Of a DNA stretch of 11,537 bases, positions 1 to 8,224 are shown one piece after another. Within the stretch, counting starts at the first letter, position 1; the number at the start of each line of letters is the position of its first letter. The notes under the pieces are model-generated. The model ran no database searches, had not been told where the DNA came from, and was given only the letters and a program-made list of their open reading frames with translations. Location of the stretch: NCBI GenBank assembly GCA_001970855.1, contig LSSN01004787.1, positions 1 through 11,537 on the forward strand, read 5' to 3'. Both the position numbers and the translations under genes were made by a program. This stretch comes from Smittium culicis. Lineage: Eukaryota > Kickxellomycota > Harpellomycetes > Harpellales > Legeriomycetaceae.

Positions 1-235
1 TTTTTTTTTGAGTTATATTATAAGATAAATTCATTGAAATACAAGTGAAACATTAAATATTAAAAAACAATAACATATTTTGGCTACTCTATCAAGATAT
101 ATAAAATTGTTTTATATCTTTATATATATATTTTTAAATTAGAAAATTGAAAAGCGAATGTATTAGTAAATATTAATCTGATACCAAAAAAAAAGTGTTA
201 TCATTATATAACTTGTAGTTAATAAAATTTCATTG
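1..235. other. AT-rich sequence downstream of the TVP38-like gene
   Basis: This is the 3' flank of the minus-strand TVP38-like gene, whose stop codon lies at 238-236. It holds homopolymer A and T runs and no open frame I would call coding. The TVP38 transcript presumably ends in here, but I see no clear AATAAA on the minus strand. Confidence 0.5.
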
Positions 236-1499
236 CTATATACTTTGATTTAGACTTTGATGTTTTAATTCTTTGTCTATTTCCCTTTCCAAAAGGAAAT
301 AAACGTAAACAAATACAAAAATTCCGATAATAGAGCTTACTATTAATACCACTAATTTTGATGTTGAGAATCTATCGTTTCCATATTTTGTATCGCCGCC
401 AAATATTTCAGCGATTGAATGGGCCTGTGAGCCTATAAAAATGTGAACTAATAGTTTTGGCAAAGAGCATGCAGTCGCTAATGTATATCTTGTGATTGAA
501 ATTTTTGTTGAGCTTAGAAGTACATTCATTATGTTAAATGGGTATGGTGCAATTCTTAGCAGTAATAAAAACTATATTTCATTGATGCATCAATTCAACA
601 TTTTAAAATCAATAAAAAAGAATACATTAGTTCACAGCTATATTATTATTGAATCTTTTTTATCGTACTTTAAATGTGATTATCAATACAATATAAGATA
701 AATAGTACTAGTCCCCGTACCTTAAATCCTCGCTTTTCGACTATTTTTACAAGAAGCTCAAGTTTATGATAGTTAGCCACTAGTTTGTGAATGTAGCCCA
801 AATTAAGAAATCTGGCACCGCAAAAACACCCTAATGATCCTAACATACCTCCTGTAAATACCGGAATGAAACCTAATGGGAACCCGAGTACGAAGCCAGA
901 AAACACTACAGCGAAACCATGACCTATAATAGGCGGAAAGCTGCAGGAAAATGATATCAGTGATAGAATAATATAGCCCCTAAATACGTATTAAGTTTAT
1001 AGTAAATCTTGAACTGATTTAATGAGATTAGTAAAAGTATAAATAATTAACGTTTAATTATGAGTAAAATTTATATGCCGACTAAGGATGAATTGATAAT
1101 GCAATATATATATATATTTGCCTTAAACAAGATACGAATCTAGCTAATAAACTGTATTGCTTACACGATTTTTTTGTCTTTTAAATAGTTAGCTAAAAGG
1201 ATGGTATTATGTGACACTTCTTTTTTATACACAATAAAAAGAATAAATAATAAAAGCGAAATAAAGGCGTAAACGATGATGGGAATCCATAATGTTAGAG
1301 AAAATTTTCTGGGTTTTGTATTAATTTTTGCTTCTATGATGTTTCCTTCTACGTCGTAATCATTCGTATTATCGTTTGAATCTTCTTTTCTTGGACAATC
1401 GTCGCTGTTGATTATAGATAATCTAACGTTACTTTTATCTGGATTTTCTGTTATTTCGAAATGCCCTAATGAGTACGAATATTTAGCATTGCAACTCAT
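236..1499 (-). CDS. TVP38: TVP38/TMEM64-family Golgi membrane protein, three exons
   Basis: Exons are 1499-1165, 979-721 and 571-236, joined in phases 2 and 0 to give 309 residues. Residues 1-68 are polar and acidic and presumably cytosolic. TM1 is about 69-91. The VTT (DedA-like) core follows: SFPPIIGHG near 124-133, SGFVLGFPLGF at 139-149, GGMLGS plus GARFL up to about 170, EKRGFK at 193-198, then RIAPYPFNIMN at 204-214 and LATACSLPKLLVHIFIGSQ at 229-247. The last two blocks are what I expect of fungal Tvp38 (known family knowledge). A final TM at about 270-291 and a charged tail end the protein. The ATG at 1499 is the first after an in-frame TAA at 1529-1527. Family members act in Golgi/endosomal membranes, and the related TMEM41B/VMP1 proteins are lipid scramblases. 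The biochemical role here is inferred only. Exon 2 has no ATG of its own, so single-frame gene calling splits this gene into three fragments. Confidence 0.85.
572..720 (-). other. Intron 2 of the TVP38-like gene (149 nt, phase 0)
   Basis: The donor reads AAG|GTACGG at 720 and the acceptor AAATATAG ends at 572, with an ACTAAT branch-like site at the complement of 626-631. Splicing joins EKRGFK directly to FLLLLRIAPYPF, the expected order within the VTT domain. Reading through the donor instead gives a stop after about 17 residues. Confidence 0.85.
980..1164 (-). other. Intron 1 of the TVP38-like gene (185 nt, phase 2)
   Basis: On the minus strand the donor is GTAAGC at 1164 and the acceptor is TTTAG ending at 980. 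A TACTAAT branch-like site (complement of 1027-1033) lies about 50 nt before the acceptor. Splicing joins DKKI-V to GYIILSLISF and restores the reading frame exactly. The intron includes an AT dinucleotide run near 1103-1117. Confidence 0.85.
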
Positions 1500-1839
1500 A
1501 TTAAAAAATGAATAAATTTCGATGACTTATTTGTAAAAGTAGCAACAGATACAAATAAATACTTTATTAACTTCCATTAGGGTCGCTATTTTAGCATAAT
1601 AAATGACAATTATAAGGGTGGAACTCTTTTTTATTGCATAATATCATTTGATTGCTTTAAATTCTTATATTTCTAGAGTTCTAAATTACTGAATAAATGC
1701 TAGACTGTAATTAAATTTATGCATTCTAGAACGATTATTTACAATAAAATATCCTAAAAATATAATTTTAATTTACTATATATACACTTATCTAGATTTT
1801 AATAAGCATATATACCATTATATAATCATTAACAGGATC

Positions 1840-1852
1840 GGGGGGGGGGGGG
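1840..1852 (+). repeat. G13 homopolymer
   Basis: Thirteen consecutive G residues stand alone in very AT-rich flanks. The tract could be a slippage-prone site or a length error in sequencing. Its exact length should not be trusted. Confidence 0.9.
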
Positions 1853-2151
1853 TTCTCATTAAATAAACTTTATTATGAACTGATAAAAAAAATCGACAAT
1901 TCGCAACATTTATCAAAATGCTAAAACTACAAAAAGTGAATTGAATAAACTTTTTATAAAATCTTCATCTAGTATTATTCATTCTCATAAAAATTAATGT
2001 AAAATAATAAATTATGGATGAAATATGCGTTTCTCGCTTCTAAACCTGGATTGGTCTTGGTTTAACTTTATGATATTTTGGGTCGTTTTTTTTTTTTTAG
2101 TACGCCTTATTATCAATAGATCCTTTTTGTAAAGCTCTAAATAAAGATAAA

Positions 2152-2184
2152 AATTCAAAAGCTATCCTTGAAAGCTTTTGAATT
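2152..2184. repeat. Perfect hairpin, 12-bp arms, 9-nt loop
   Basis: The arm AATTCAAAAGCT at 2152-2163 is the exact reverse complement of AGCTTTTGAATT at 2173-2184. There is no U-tail or gene next to it to suggest a terminator role. It may be a degraded inverted-repeat element. Confidence 0.8.
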
Positions 2185-2268
2185 ATAATTTATTCTCTAT
2201 AATTAAACCTCAAGCCAATAAGCAAATAAGTACTGTTATTTAGCGTGTTTAGCGAACTTTAGCTATCT

Positions 2269-2514
2269 GGGAGATTCTGAACGAAGAGAACACTTTGTTG
2301 CAGTTTAATGTTATTGGCCTGTATAATCGCTTTTTTTAACTATTATTGGCGGAGCATAAAAGTAATTTTGATTTTTCTATTTCTTCGTTTCAATATAAAA
2401 TTATTATTTGCTAAAAATGTAAATTATTCTACTCATTGGCCGATTATTTTTTATGCGATTTTATATACTAAAACTCTTTACACTATAAAATGACCTCTTC
2501 ATTAAGAATCACCC
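2269..2514 (+). mobile_element. Family 2 element, long form, copy 1 (uninterrupted)
   Basis: The left end reads GGGAGATTCTGAACGAAGAG. The right end, reverse complemented, reads GGGTGATTCTTAATGAAGAG, giving imperfect terminal inverted repeats of about 20 bp. Both sides are flanked by ATCT (2265-2268 and 2515-2518), a likely 4-bp target duplication. At about 246 bp it is too short to encode a transposase. The 61-codon open frame inside it (2308-2493) is chance. It aligns along its whole length with the copy at 2624-3057. Confidence 0.65.
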
Positions 2515-2623
2515 ATCTGTTTATTATCACGACTTTTAAATGGTCAAATTATCGTCCAGCTGTGTTTAAATTCTTCGAGATCCTTTTTTTTAATAAAAAG
2601 TAGTCTCCACATTTTGTAAATTT

Positions 2624-3057
2624 GGCATATTCTGAACGAAGATACCACTTTGCTGCTGTTCTATGCTATTGGCCTGATTATTAGTTTATTGATAAACTAT
2701 TGGTGAAATAGAAAATGCATATCGATTTTTCTAATTATTGGTTTAATTTAGATGTTTTTATTTCCTGAAAAAAAATAATTGTTTACTCATTAGCTATAAC
2801 TTTTTATTAGAATTTATACGTTTTAACTCTTTCACGGGCAGTAGACTGTTTTTGGCATAAAAATATAGCCAATAGATTTTAAATAGTATACTTTAATTCT
2901 GAGAGTCGACAATATACAGGTTTGTTGTGATTTAATAGCAAATAATCAATATTCTTATAAATCATAAACGAATCATAAATTTGTTTTTTTCAAAGAGTGT
3001 TGGACGGGAAAGGGTTAAAATTTACACTATAAAATGACTCCTTCATAAAGAATGCCC
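2624..3057 (+). mobile_element. Family 2 element, long form, copy 2, split by a nested insertion
   Basis: The left part (2624-2826) matches copy 1 from ATTCTGAACGAAGA through the CTATTGGCCTG motif. The right part (3019-3057) matches the copy 1 end, including ACACTATAAAATGAC and TTCATAAAGAATGCCC. Removing 188 bp of inserted element plus one TTAA leaves about 242 bp, close to copy 1. Confidence 0.7.
2827..3014 (+). mobile_element. Family 1 (piggyBac-like) MITE, copy A, nested
   Basis: The element is 188 bp, flanked on both sides by TTAA (2823-2826 and 3015-3018). The left end is CTCTTTCACGGGCAGT and the complement of the right end is CCCTTTCCCGTCCAAC. TTAA duplication with C(C/T)CTTTC-type termini is the signature of the piggyBac superfamily (known). 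It interrupts a Family 2 element, so it is the younger of the two. It is non-autonomous, with no coding capacity. Confidence 0.82.
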
Positions 3058-3522
3058 TATTTTTTCTTCATCTAGGTACTTATTTTTGGATCTAACTACG
3101 CCACATATCAATACAGGATGTCCTTGAACACCATAACAAGAATTGTTTTGCCATTTTCTAATAAAAAAAGAACTCACCTAATCCTTTTCTGAGGGGAAGG
3201 GCAAGGAATAAAACACTCTAAAATTATATAAAATTATATAAAATTTTTATTCTGCTCACGTTTTTTATATGGAGTTTTTCATTTGACGCATGATTATTAA
3301 TCTCCAATAAATCGCTCGAGATAAATATGTACCTGAACATATTAAATTATAGTTGGCTAATTATCTGATGTCTAAAAATAAAATCAATGGATCTCTTGCG
3401 ATGATAAATTCCATTCCTCTAAAAAATGTTTTATTTTTTAGTTGCTGAGTGGCAATTTTTTAAATGTTTCGCCATATTATTAATTCTATCAACTTTAAAT
3501 AGTTGGCGTAAAGATAAATTTC
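3058..3522. other. Gene-free AT-rich spacer between elements
   Basis: No coding frame is visible. A short tandem repeat of AAATTATATA units lies near 3220-3245. A GA/G-rich patch (GAGGGGAAGGGCAAGG) lies near 3191-3206. I see no complete inverted-repeat element here. Confidence 0.45.
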
Positions 3523-3707
3523 GGAGATTCTAATGAAGAGCGGAACATTTTCTATTAAATTTTTCCTACGATTCAAATTTTATTTGGATTTTAGATTCAA
3601 TTAGAGTGAATTACCAAGTGAATTAGTTTTTTAGGCAATAATAACACTTAATTATTACTAACAAATAAAATCCCAAGAAAAAAGTGTATTGTCTCCATAA
3701 GAATCCC
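3523..3707 (+). mobile_element. Family 2 element, short form, copy 3
   Basis: The left end is GGAGATTCTAATGAAGAGCG and the complement of the right end is GGGATTCTTATGGAGACAAT. The interior after the left end (TTCTATTAAATTTTTCCTA, then TTTGGATTTTAG) is closely matched in copy 5 near 9092-9126. No clear target duplication remains. Confidence 0.6.
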
Positions 3708-3717
3708 GATACTTTAG

Positions 3718-3903
3718 CCCTTTTCCGCCCAACACTCATTAAAAAATTTATTTATTGATTCGTTAATAGTTTAAAAGCTAACATATTATTTGCTTTTCTA
3801 TATCACCTACCAATAAATGATTGAAATTTGCAAGTATCTTAATAAGCCGAGTACAGTTGGCTAGATTTGGTAGATCAAAAACAAGCTATCACACAGGAAA
3901 GGG
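3718..3903 (-). mobile_element. Family 1 (piggyBac-like) MITE, copy B
   Basis: The element is 186 bp. The left end is CCCTTTTCCGCCCAAC after TTAG (3714-3717). The complement of the right end is CCCTTTCCTGTGTGAT, followed by TTAA (3904-3907). The interior TTTATTGATTCGTTAA matches copy D directly and copies A, C and E in reverse complement, so B lies in the opposite orientation to A. Its left edge is only a few bases from Family 2 copy 3. Confidence 0.75.
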
Positions 3904-3907
3904 TTAA

Positions 3908-4349
3908 GCTGAGTCAATATTAGGCAATACAAAATACAATCACTTTGAAAGCTTTAATATACAAAAAAAATAGTTGCTAAATTTAATAAAGTGAACACAA
4001 AAATAATGAGAAAGTTAAAGGGTTAAAATGTGCTTCCTCGAAAATTATGAAAAGATTATGGAATTAAGCACTTTGTTAAGAAGTATGAAAACAAAGAAAT
4101 CTAAGATAAAAATGGGATAAATAAATGGTGATACTAAGGCTAAAATTGGGGGAAGGGGTGGGGGGATTGCTTTGAAGCTATTCGTTTCTAACTTAATTCA
4201 CAAAGCTAAATATATTCATATTTAAGCTAGTGGTGGATTATTAAAGTGGTAAGTATTATTGTAGTACTATACTTTTTATACACTCTTTGTATGATAATTG
4301 AAATCTTTACAACATGGATATTAAGTATGAAGAAAATTGGGAAATAAAG
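3908..4349. other. 3' flank of the kinase gene, with a G-rich patch
   Basis: This is downstream sequence of the minus-strand kinase, whose stop is at 4352-4350. A lone AAAGGGTTAA at 4017-4026 resembles a Family 1 right end but has no matching left end. A G-rich run at 4148-4165 (five, four and six G's) is the strongest non-AT feature. No poly(A) signal is certain. Confidence 0.45.
4148..4165 (+). repeat. G-rich tract with quadruplex potential
   Basis: The run GGGGG AA GGGG T GGGGGG has three long G blocks. Four G-tracts could be arranged by splitting the last block. It lies about 190 bp downstream of the kinase stop codon, C-rich on the kinase sense strand. Any role in transcript ending is speculation. 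Confidence 0.6.
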
Positions 4350-6862
4350 TTATTCGAGCAAAGGGCGTAGAATAGATATCGGCCTAGAATAATTTCTAAT
4401 AAAATCTTGAGACAACAGCTCTTCTACCGTAGCACGACTATCAACATCGACACATAGACACTCAGCTAAAAAGCCCTTCAAATCAGTGCTTAATGTTTCA
4501 GGGTTTTTCAAGGCTGGTGTACCATGAGTTGCAATGAGATACAAAGCTTTTAATGGCTCTTCATCAAGATATGGGGGTTCAGATTCTATCATCTCAATAA
4601 CCATAATACCTAGTGACCAGACGTCAACTTTGGACCCGTATGGTTTTTGTTTAACAACTTCAGGCGCCATCCAATAGGGAGTGCCAACCATTGTAGCGCG
4701 TTTGCTGCGCTGCTCAGATAATTTTGCACAAAAGCCAAAGTCGGTAATTTTTACTTGACAATCCTCACCTAATAGAACATTATCTGATTTTATATCACGA
4801 TGAATAATGTTTTGTTTATGTAGGTGGTGTAGACCATTGCACACTTCAAGCGAAATTGTAGCTATTTGATTTTCGTTCATAGAATTATTATCAATAATAT
4901 CTGTTAAAGCGCCTCCATTCATGTATTCCATTACTACCCACAAGTCAGAGTTGCCGATTAGAAAAGATTCTATGTAATTTACTATGTTTGGGTGTTGGGA
5001 CTCCTTCATAACTAAAATTTCATTAACCAATAACTCTTTTCGGGGTTGAGTTTTCAAATCCATTTGCTTGATAGCAACAATCTTCTTAGTTACCAAAGAT
5101 CTGGCCATGAATACGCTACCAGAAGCTCTATTTTTTATATATATGAATAATTGGTTAAATTTAATTAAAAATCAATAATATTAAAAATATTACCCTTGTC
5201 CAATTTTTTTAATCTTATTGTACAATAGTTTTGGATCATTTTTGGACACGATTTCGCCTAAATAAAAAAAAACTTATTAGAAAATAAAAACAAGGGGGGA
5301 GGGAGTTGCCTGTAATGCTGGAGTAAAGTAGCGGAGAAAAAAAATTCTTATAAAGGAACAAAGGATTTTTGATAAACACTTACGTAATTTGGTCATAATC
5401 TGAGATTCATTTAGGGTAGATAAGCGGATAGTTTCTTGTTTTGGCTTTACAGAGATGTTTTCCATTTTAGAGGTGAGAGCAGCAAGTGCTTTTGATTTTC
5501 CGGTACCACTATCAGAAATTGCGTCATTTGGTTGAGAGTAAATTGGCTTATTAGGCTCAGGTTTGGTGTGATTAGAGTTTGAATATTGTACATTTTTTTG
5601 AGTAGCAGAAGAAGGTTTGTATTGATTTTGGTTATGATTGATGGGAATTTTGGGGGTTGGTTTAGGGCTTGCTTGAACAGTCATGCCCTGAGGCTGAGAT
5701 TTGAAATAGTACTGTTTTGAGTTAGGTTCATGGTTTTGGGACTGTTGCATGTGGCTTTGATTTGATAGATGAACTTGTTTTAAGTTTTTCTTGTACATTT
5801 CAGATTCATATTGCTTAGGGGGGTAGTTATCTCTTTGGGATCTGTTCTGTTCCTCAGCTTTTTGATGATACTGTTGGTTTTGGAGTTGTTTGAGCTTATA
5901 AAGTTGTTCTTCTTGTTGCTGCTTTTTTCTTTGTTCGTATTCTTCAGCCTCAGCTTGGGCTCTAGAAACAGCCTCAGGTTTATTGGAAAGGAACATAAGC
6001 TCGCTGACATTTGGTCTGTTTAAAATAGGGGGAGGAGAAGGCTTGTTGTTTGAGTAATTAGGGGAGGCTATATTAGAGCCGTAAGTGTAATGGTCATTCT
6101 GATGATCTGGGCGAGACTGTGAGTTATTTGAATAATTGAATTTAGAGTTTGAATTAGATTCAGGTGGTGACTGCATCATCTGCATTCTATTCGTGTCATC
6201 AGCAGAATTCTTTGTGTAGAATTCTAGTACGTCTAAGACAGCTTGAGGATTTTGTACGTAATCTTGCTGTGTGATATTTGAAGTCTGAAGTAATTTTGAC
6301 CATTGATCTGGTAGACCCTAGATTATTAATAGATAAAAAAAAGAAAAGATTATTTAATGAAAAAAGTGAAAGGTATGGGGGGAATAAACGTACAGTAAAC
6401 ATTCCACTATTTTGATCAAAATCAACATGAACTTGATGTAAAAAGCCAGTAGGTGAGGATACGTCAGATAACAGGGGGCAGTTCTAATAATAAGGTAGGA
6501 CAATTAAGTGGAAGTAGAGGAGTTAAAAAGGGAGTGTATTTGAGATATAAAATCAAAGAAGTAGGAGATAGAGGGGGTGAGCTGGTTACTTCATAAATGG
6601 AATCAAGCCAGGAGTAGAGATCGTCATCACTTCTGCATTGAATAAAAAAATCGCGTTCTTTGGTATTGATCTCGATGCAGTAAGTTTTCAATTCAGTTCG
6701 GCTTATTCTTGTGACATCTTTTAGGAAAATGATAAGAAAGACCTGATGAGCAGACTCGCTTTTATGGAAGGTAAGTGTTTCTCTTCTTAAAACGGCCCAG
6801 CGCTTTGACCAAAGCCAGGATTCTTTGAGGGTCAAATGGCCACGCTTAATTATTGAAGACAT
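4350..6862 (-). CDS. CLA4: Cla4-type p21-activated protein kinase (PH-CRIB-kinase), five exons
   Basis: Exons 6862-6590, 6483-6394, 6317-5384, 5257-5194 and 5127-4350 join to give 712 residues. A PH domain (about 4-95; [20 protein letters not shown]) binds phosphoinositides in this family. The CRIB motif [16 protein letters not shown] (99-114), followed by FTGLPDQW, binds Cdc42/Rac GTPases. A Q/N/S/P-rich linker (about 165-430) carries a proline patch near 214-223 and a charged coiled stretch at 243-280. The Ser/Thr kinase domain (about 445-705) has GQGASGSV at 452-459, VAIK lysine 474, alpha-C Glu 490, HRDIKSDN with Asp 565, DFG Asp 583, activation-loop Thr 599 and APE Glu 610, so it should be active. 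The domain order is that of fungal Cla4, which acts in polarity, septation and MAPK signalling (known family roles). The start ATG follows an in-frame TAA at 6898-6896. The ATG at 5108 is internal (Met 461). Confidence 0.94.
5128..5193 (-). other. Kinase intron 4 (66 nt, phase 2), splitting the ATP-binding loop
   Basis: The donor is GG|GTAATA at 5193 and the acceptor is AAAAATAG ending at 5128. It cuts the glycine codon of GQG-ASGSV. Exon 4 is only 64 nt, so both flanking introns must be removed to make a working P-loop. Confidence 0.92.
5258..5383 (-). other. Kinase intron 3 (126 nt, phase 1)
   Basis: The donor is C|GTAAGT at 5383 and the acceptor is TTTATTTAG ending at 5258, with a CTAATAAG branch-like site shortly before a T-tract. 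It lies between the linker (NESQIMTKL) and the lead-in to the kinase domain ([13 protein letters not shown]). Confidence 0.9.
6318..6393 (-). other. Kinase intron 2 (76 nt, phase 0), inside the CRIB region
   Basis: The donor is ACT|GTACGT at 6393 and the acceptor is AATCTAG ending at 6318, with a CTATTAATAAT branch-like stretch just before it. It splits FT from GLPDQW, a junction fixed by the conserved FTGLPxQW block. Confidence 0.92.
6484..6589 (-). other. Kinase intron 1 (106 nt, phase 0)
   Basis: The donor is GAA|GTAACC at 6589 and the acceptor is TTATTATTAG ending at 6484. It separates the PH domain end (WLDSIYE) from [11 protein letters not shown] at the start of the CRIB. The interior is pyrimidine-rich on the sense strand. 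Reading through gives a stop about 40 codons later. The donor is less canonical than the others, so the boundary could shift by a few codons. Confidence 0.8.
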
Positions 6863-7100
6863 GGGAAGGTTAAAGAGTAGATGTGATTTATAAAGTTAAA
6901 AAAAAAGGGAGCGGCCCTTGGGAACTTGGCAGCCAAAGAGGGTATAAATATTGATGATATAGGGGGAGTTGTGAGAGTATTAAAAGGGATGAATAAGTCG
7001 TATCAGAGTAATGAGTAAGAGGGAAAAGGGAGACAAATACTTTTCTGAATAGTCAAAAACGGGTTAGATTTAAGAGATTTTGTGTTCAGATAAACAAGCT
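6863..7100 (-). promoter_or_regulatory. Likely kinase promoter and 5' leader
   Basis: On the minus strand, the sequence before the kinase ATG has pyrimidine-rich tracts (complement of about 7017-7035) and a TATTTATA box (complement of 6943-6950), about 80 bp before the ATG. CT-rich tracts near the start are common in fungal promoters. The exact start site cannot be read from sequence alone. Confidence 0.35.
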
Positions 7101-7435
7101 TTAAAGGGCTGATTCTGCACAATTATAATACTTGTGGACTCTACGCAGACGCTCTTCGACTATATTTTTTTTTGTTTATTTGCTAATGCTTCCTTTTTTT
7201 ACTTATCCACTTCCGCTACACTGATTGACTCCCGCCTTACTCTCTAATTTTACGACATTTTTGATGGTAACTATAATTGGCTCGTCTCATTTTATCCTAC
7301 ACCAATGATATATAATAACAAATCTGCTCACTTTGACTATAGACAGCTATTGGCCGAGTTTCTAATAACACATTGGTCTATTATTACGATAGCAAATAAT
7401 TTATCAGTTTTCTCTAAGCTCGGGCTCTTATTGTT
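7101..7435 (+). other. Less AT-rich intergenic stretch with pyrimidine tracts
   Basis: There is no long open frame. The plus strand has CT-rich stretches around 7187-7250, resembling the leader composition seen on the kinase side, so it could be the promoter of a divergent gene starting at 7436. The part from about 7327 to 7395 (CACTTTG..., GCTATTGGCC) also looks like a worn Family 2 long-form piece. Confidence 0.3.
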
Positions 7436-7958
7436 ATGGAAAGAGCCAATGATGGCCAACTCCCAATTTCTGCTGTGAGTATACCCGTGAATTTTTCTAG
7501 AATTAGGTTTTTCCTTATCTATTTCAGAATACGATTGGGTTATTTGGCCATTCTCGCTTTTGCTTTTTAGAGGCCCTAATTGTCTTACTCTGAGCTACTA
7601 AACTTTCCATAATCGGACTCTTGGACTGTTTCTTTGCTATGCCCTATTTAGCCCCCATGTCGCAAACAATCAATCAGAGTTTTAGCCTTCACAAATGAGG
7701 TACCGACTAATAGACTGAAATACTCGGCTGACAAATCGTCTCGCTATCAAAGTCTAAATCAGGTATGTACTACAATAAAACTAACTATCATAATTGGATA
7801 TCCCGATCTAATTTATCGTTTACTAAATTCTATTCGCGTAATCCACTTACATTCTTGATCATAAACGATTATTCGCCCATCAAAAACAACATTATGTAAC
7901 GGCGTGCAATACTCAGTGTTTAGCATTTGATTACAATGAATGTAAAATCAATGGCTAA
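7436..7958 (+). CDS. Possible small spliced gene of unknown function
   Basis: This is a tentative model. Exon 1 is 7436-7474 (MERANDGQLPISA), followed by donor GTGAGT. An intron with a TACTAAAC branch-like site ends in TATTTAG at 7651. Exon 2 is 7652-7762 (PPCRKQSIRV...; ends RYQSLNQ), followed by donor CAG|GTATGT. A last exon could start at 7917 after ACTCAG and stop at 7958, giving about 63 residues. Support comes from frame-keeping splice signals, a CT-rich leader and a less AT-rich composition than the surroundings. Against it, the product matches no family I know. The opposite strand of exon 2 is also open (7769-7648; contains FDSDDLSAEYFSLLVG). The region could also be an old decayed gene. 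Confidence 0.22.
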
Positions 7959-8035
7959 ACATACTTAGCTTAGATTAGCTTCTAAGCATTACCAACATTT
8001 CCTTCTCTTCTTACCTAAGCCCAATAGCCGCTTAA

Positions 8036-8220
8036 CCCTTTCATGATCGGTAGATTATTTTTTATCTACAAAATATAGAAAACTGCAATCAATATATTTA
8101 AAATATCCCAAGAAACATAACTATTCGTTTGTTGTAGAATAACAGCAAATAATACAACTGTTTTTAAATCACTGGCGAATCATTAAATTCATTTTTTTAA
8201 ATCGCATTTGACAGAAAAGG
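8036..8220 (+). mobile_element. Family 1 (piggyBac-like) MITE, copy C
   Basis: The element is 185 bp. The left end CCCTTTCATGATCGGT follows TTAA (8032-8035). The complement of the right end is CCTTTTCTGTCAAATG, followed by TTAT (8221-8224), one base off TTAA. The interior runs parallel to copy A: ATAGAAAAC..., CAGCAAATAAT and GGCGAATCATTAAATTC. Confidence 0.72.
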
Positions 8221-8224
8221 TTAT

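Larger units (their letters stand above)
1500..2268. other. Intergenic region upstream of TVP38, with a 13-G tract
   Basis: No gene is visible in this stretch. The part next to 1500 must hold the TVP38 promoter on the minus strand, but no sharp core element stands out. Other contents are a pure G13 run at 1840-1852, a T-run near 2086-2098 and a perfect 12-bp-arm hairpin at 2152-2184. The right edge abuts the first Family 2 element. Confidence 0.5.

Noticed and set aside
492..701. Plus-strand 69-codon open frame
   Set aside because: It overlaps TVP38 exon 3 and intron 2 on the opposite strand and has no recognisable features.
2308..2493. 61-codon plus-strand open frame with hydrophobic stretches
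   Set aside because: It lies wholly inside a short inverted-repeat element, is AT-driven and is not preserved in the sister copy.
4017..4026. Sixth Family 1 copy ending at TTAAAGGGTTAA
   Set aside because: The expected left end about 188 bp upstream falls inside copy B, and no matching terminus or interior was found.
4350..5108. Separate kinase gene starting at the ATG at 5108
   Set aside because: It would lack the glycine loop. The loop is supplied in frame from exon 4 and the first bases of exon 5, so this ATG is internal Met 461.
5780..6023. Open frames on both strands inside the linker of the kinase (76 and 70 codons)
   Set aside because: They are shadow frames of the low-complexity Q/N/S-rich linker and have no domain features.
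6199..6402. Minus-strand 67-codon open frame
   Set aside because: It is an out-of-frame reading across kinase exons 2-3 and intron 2.
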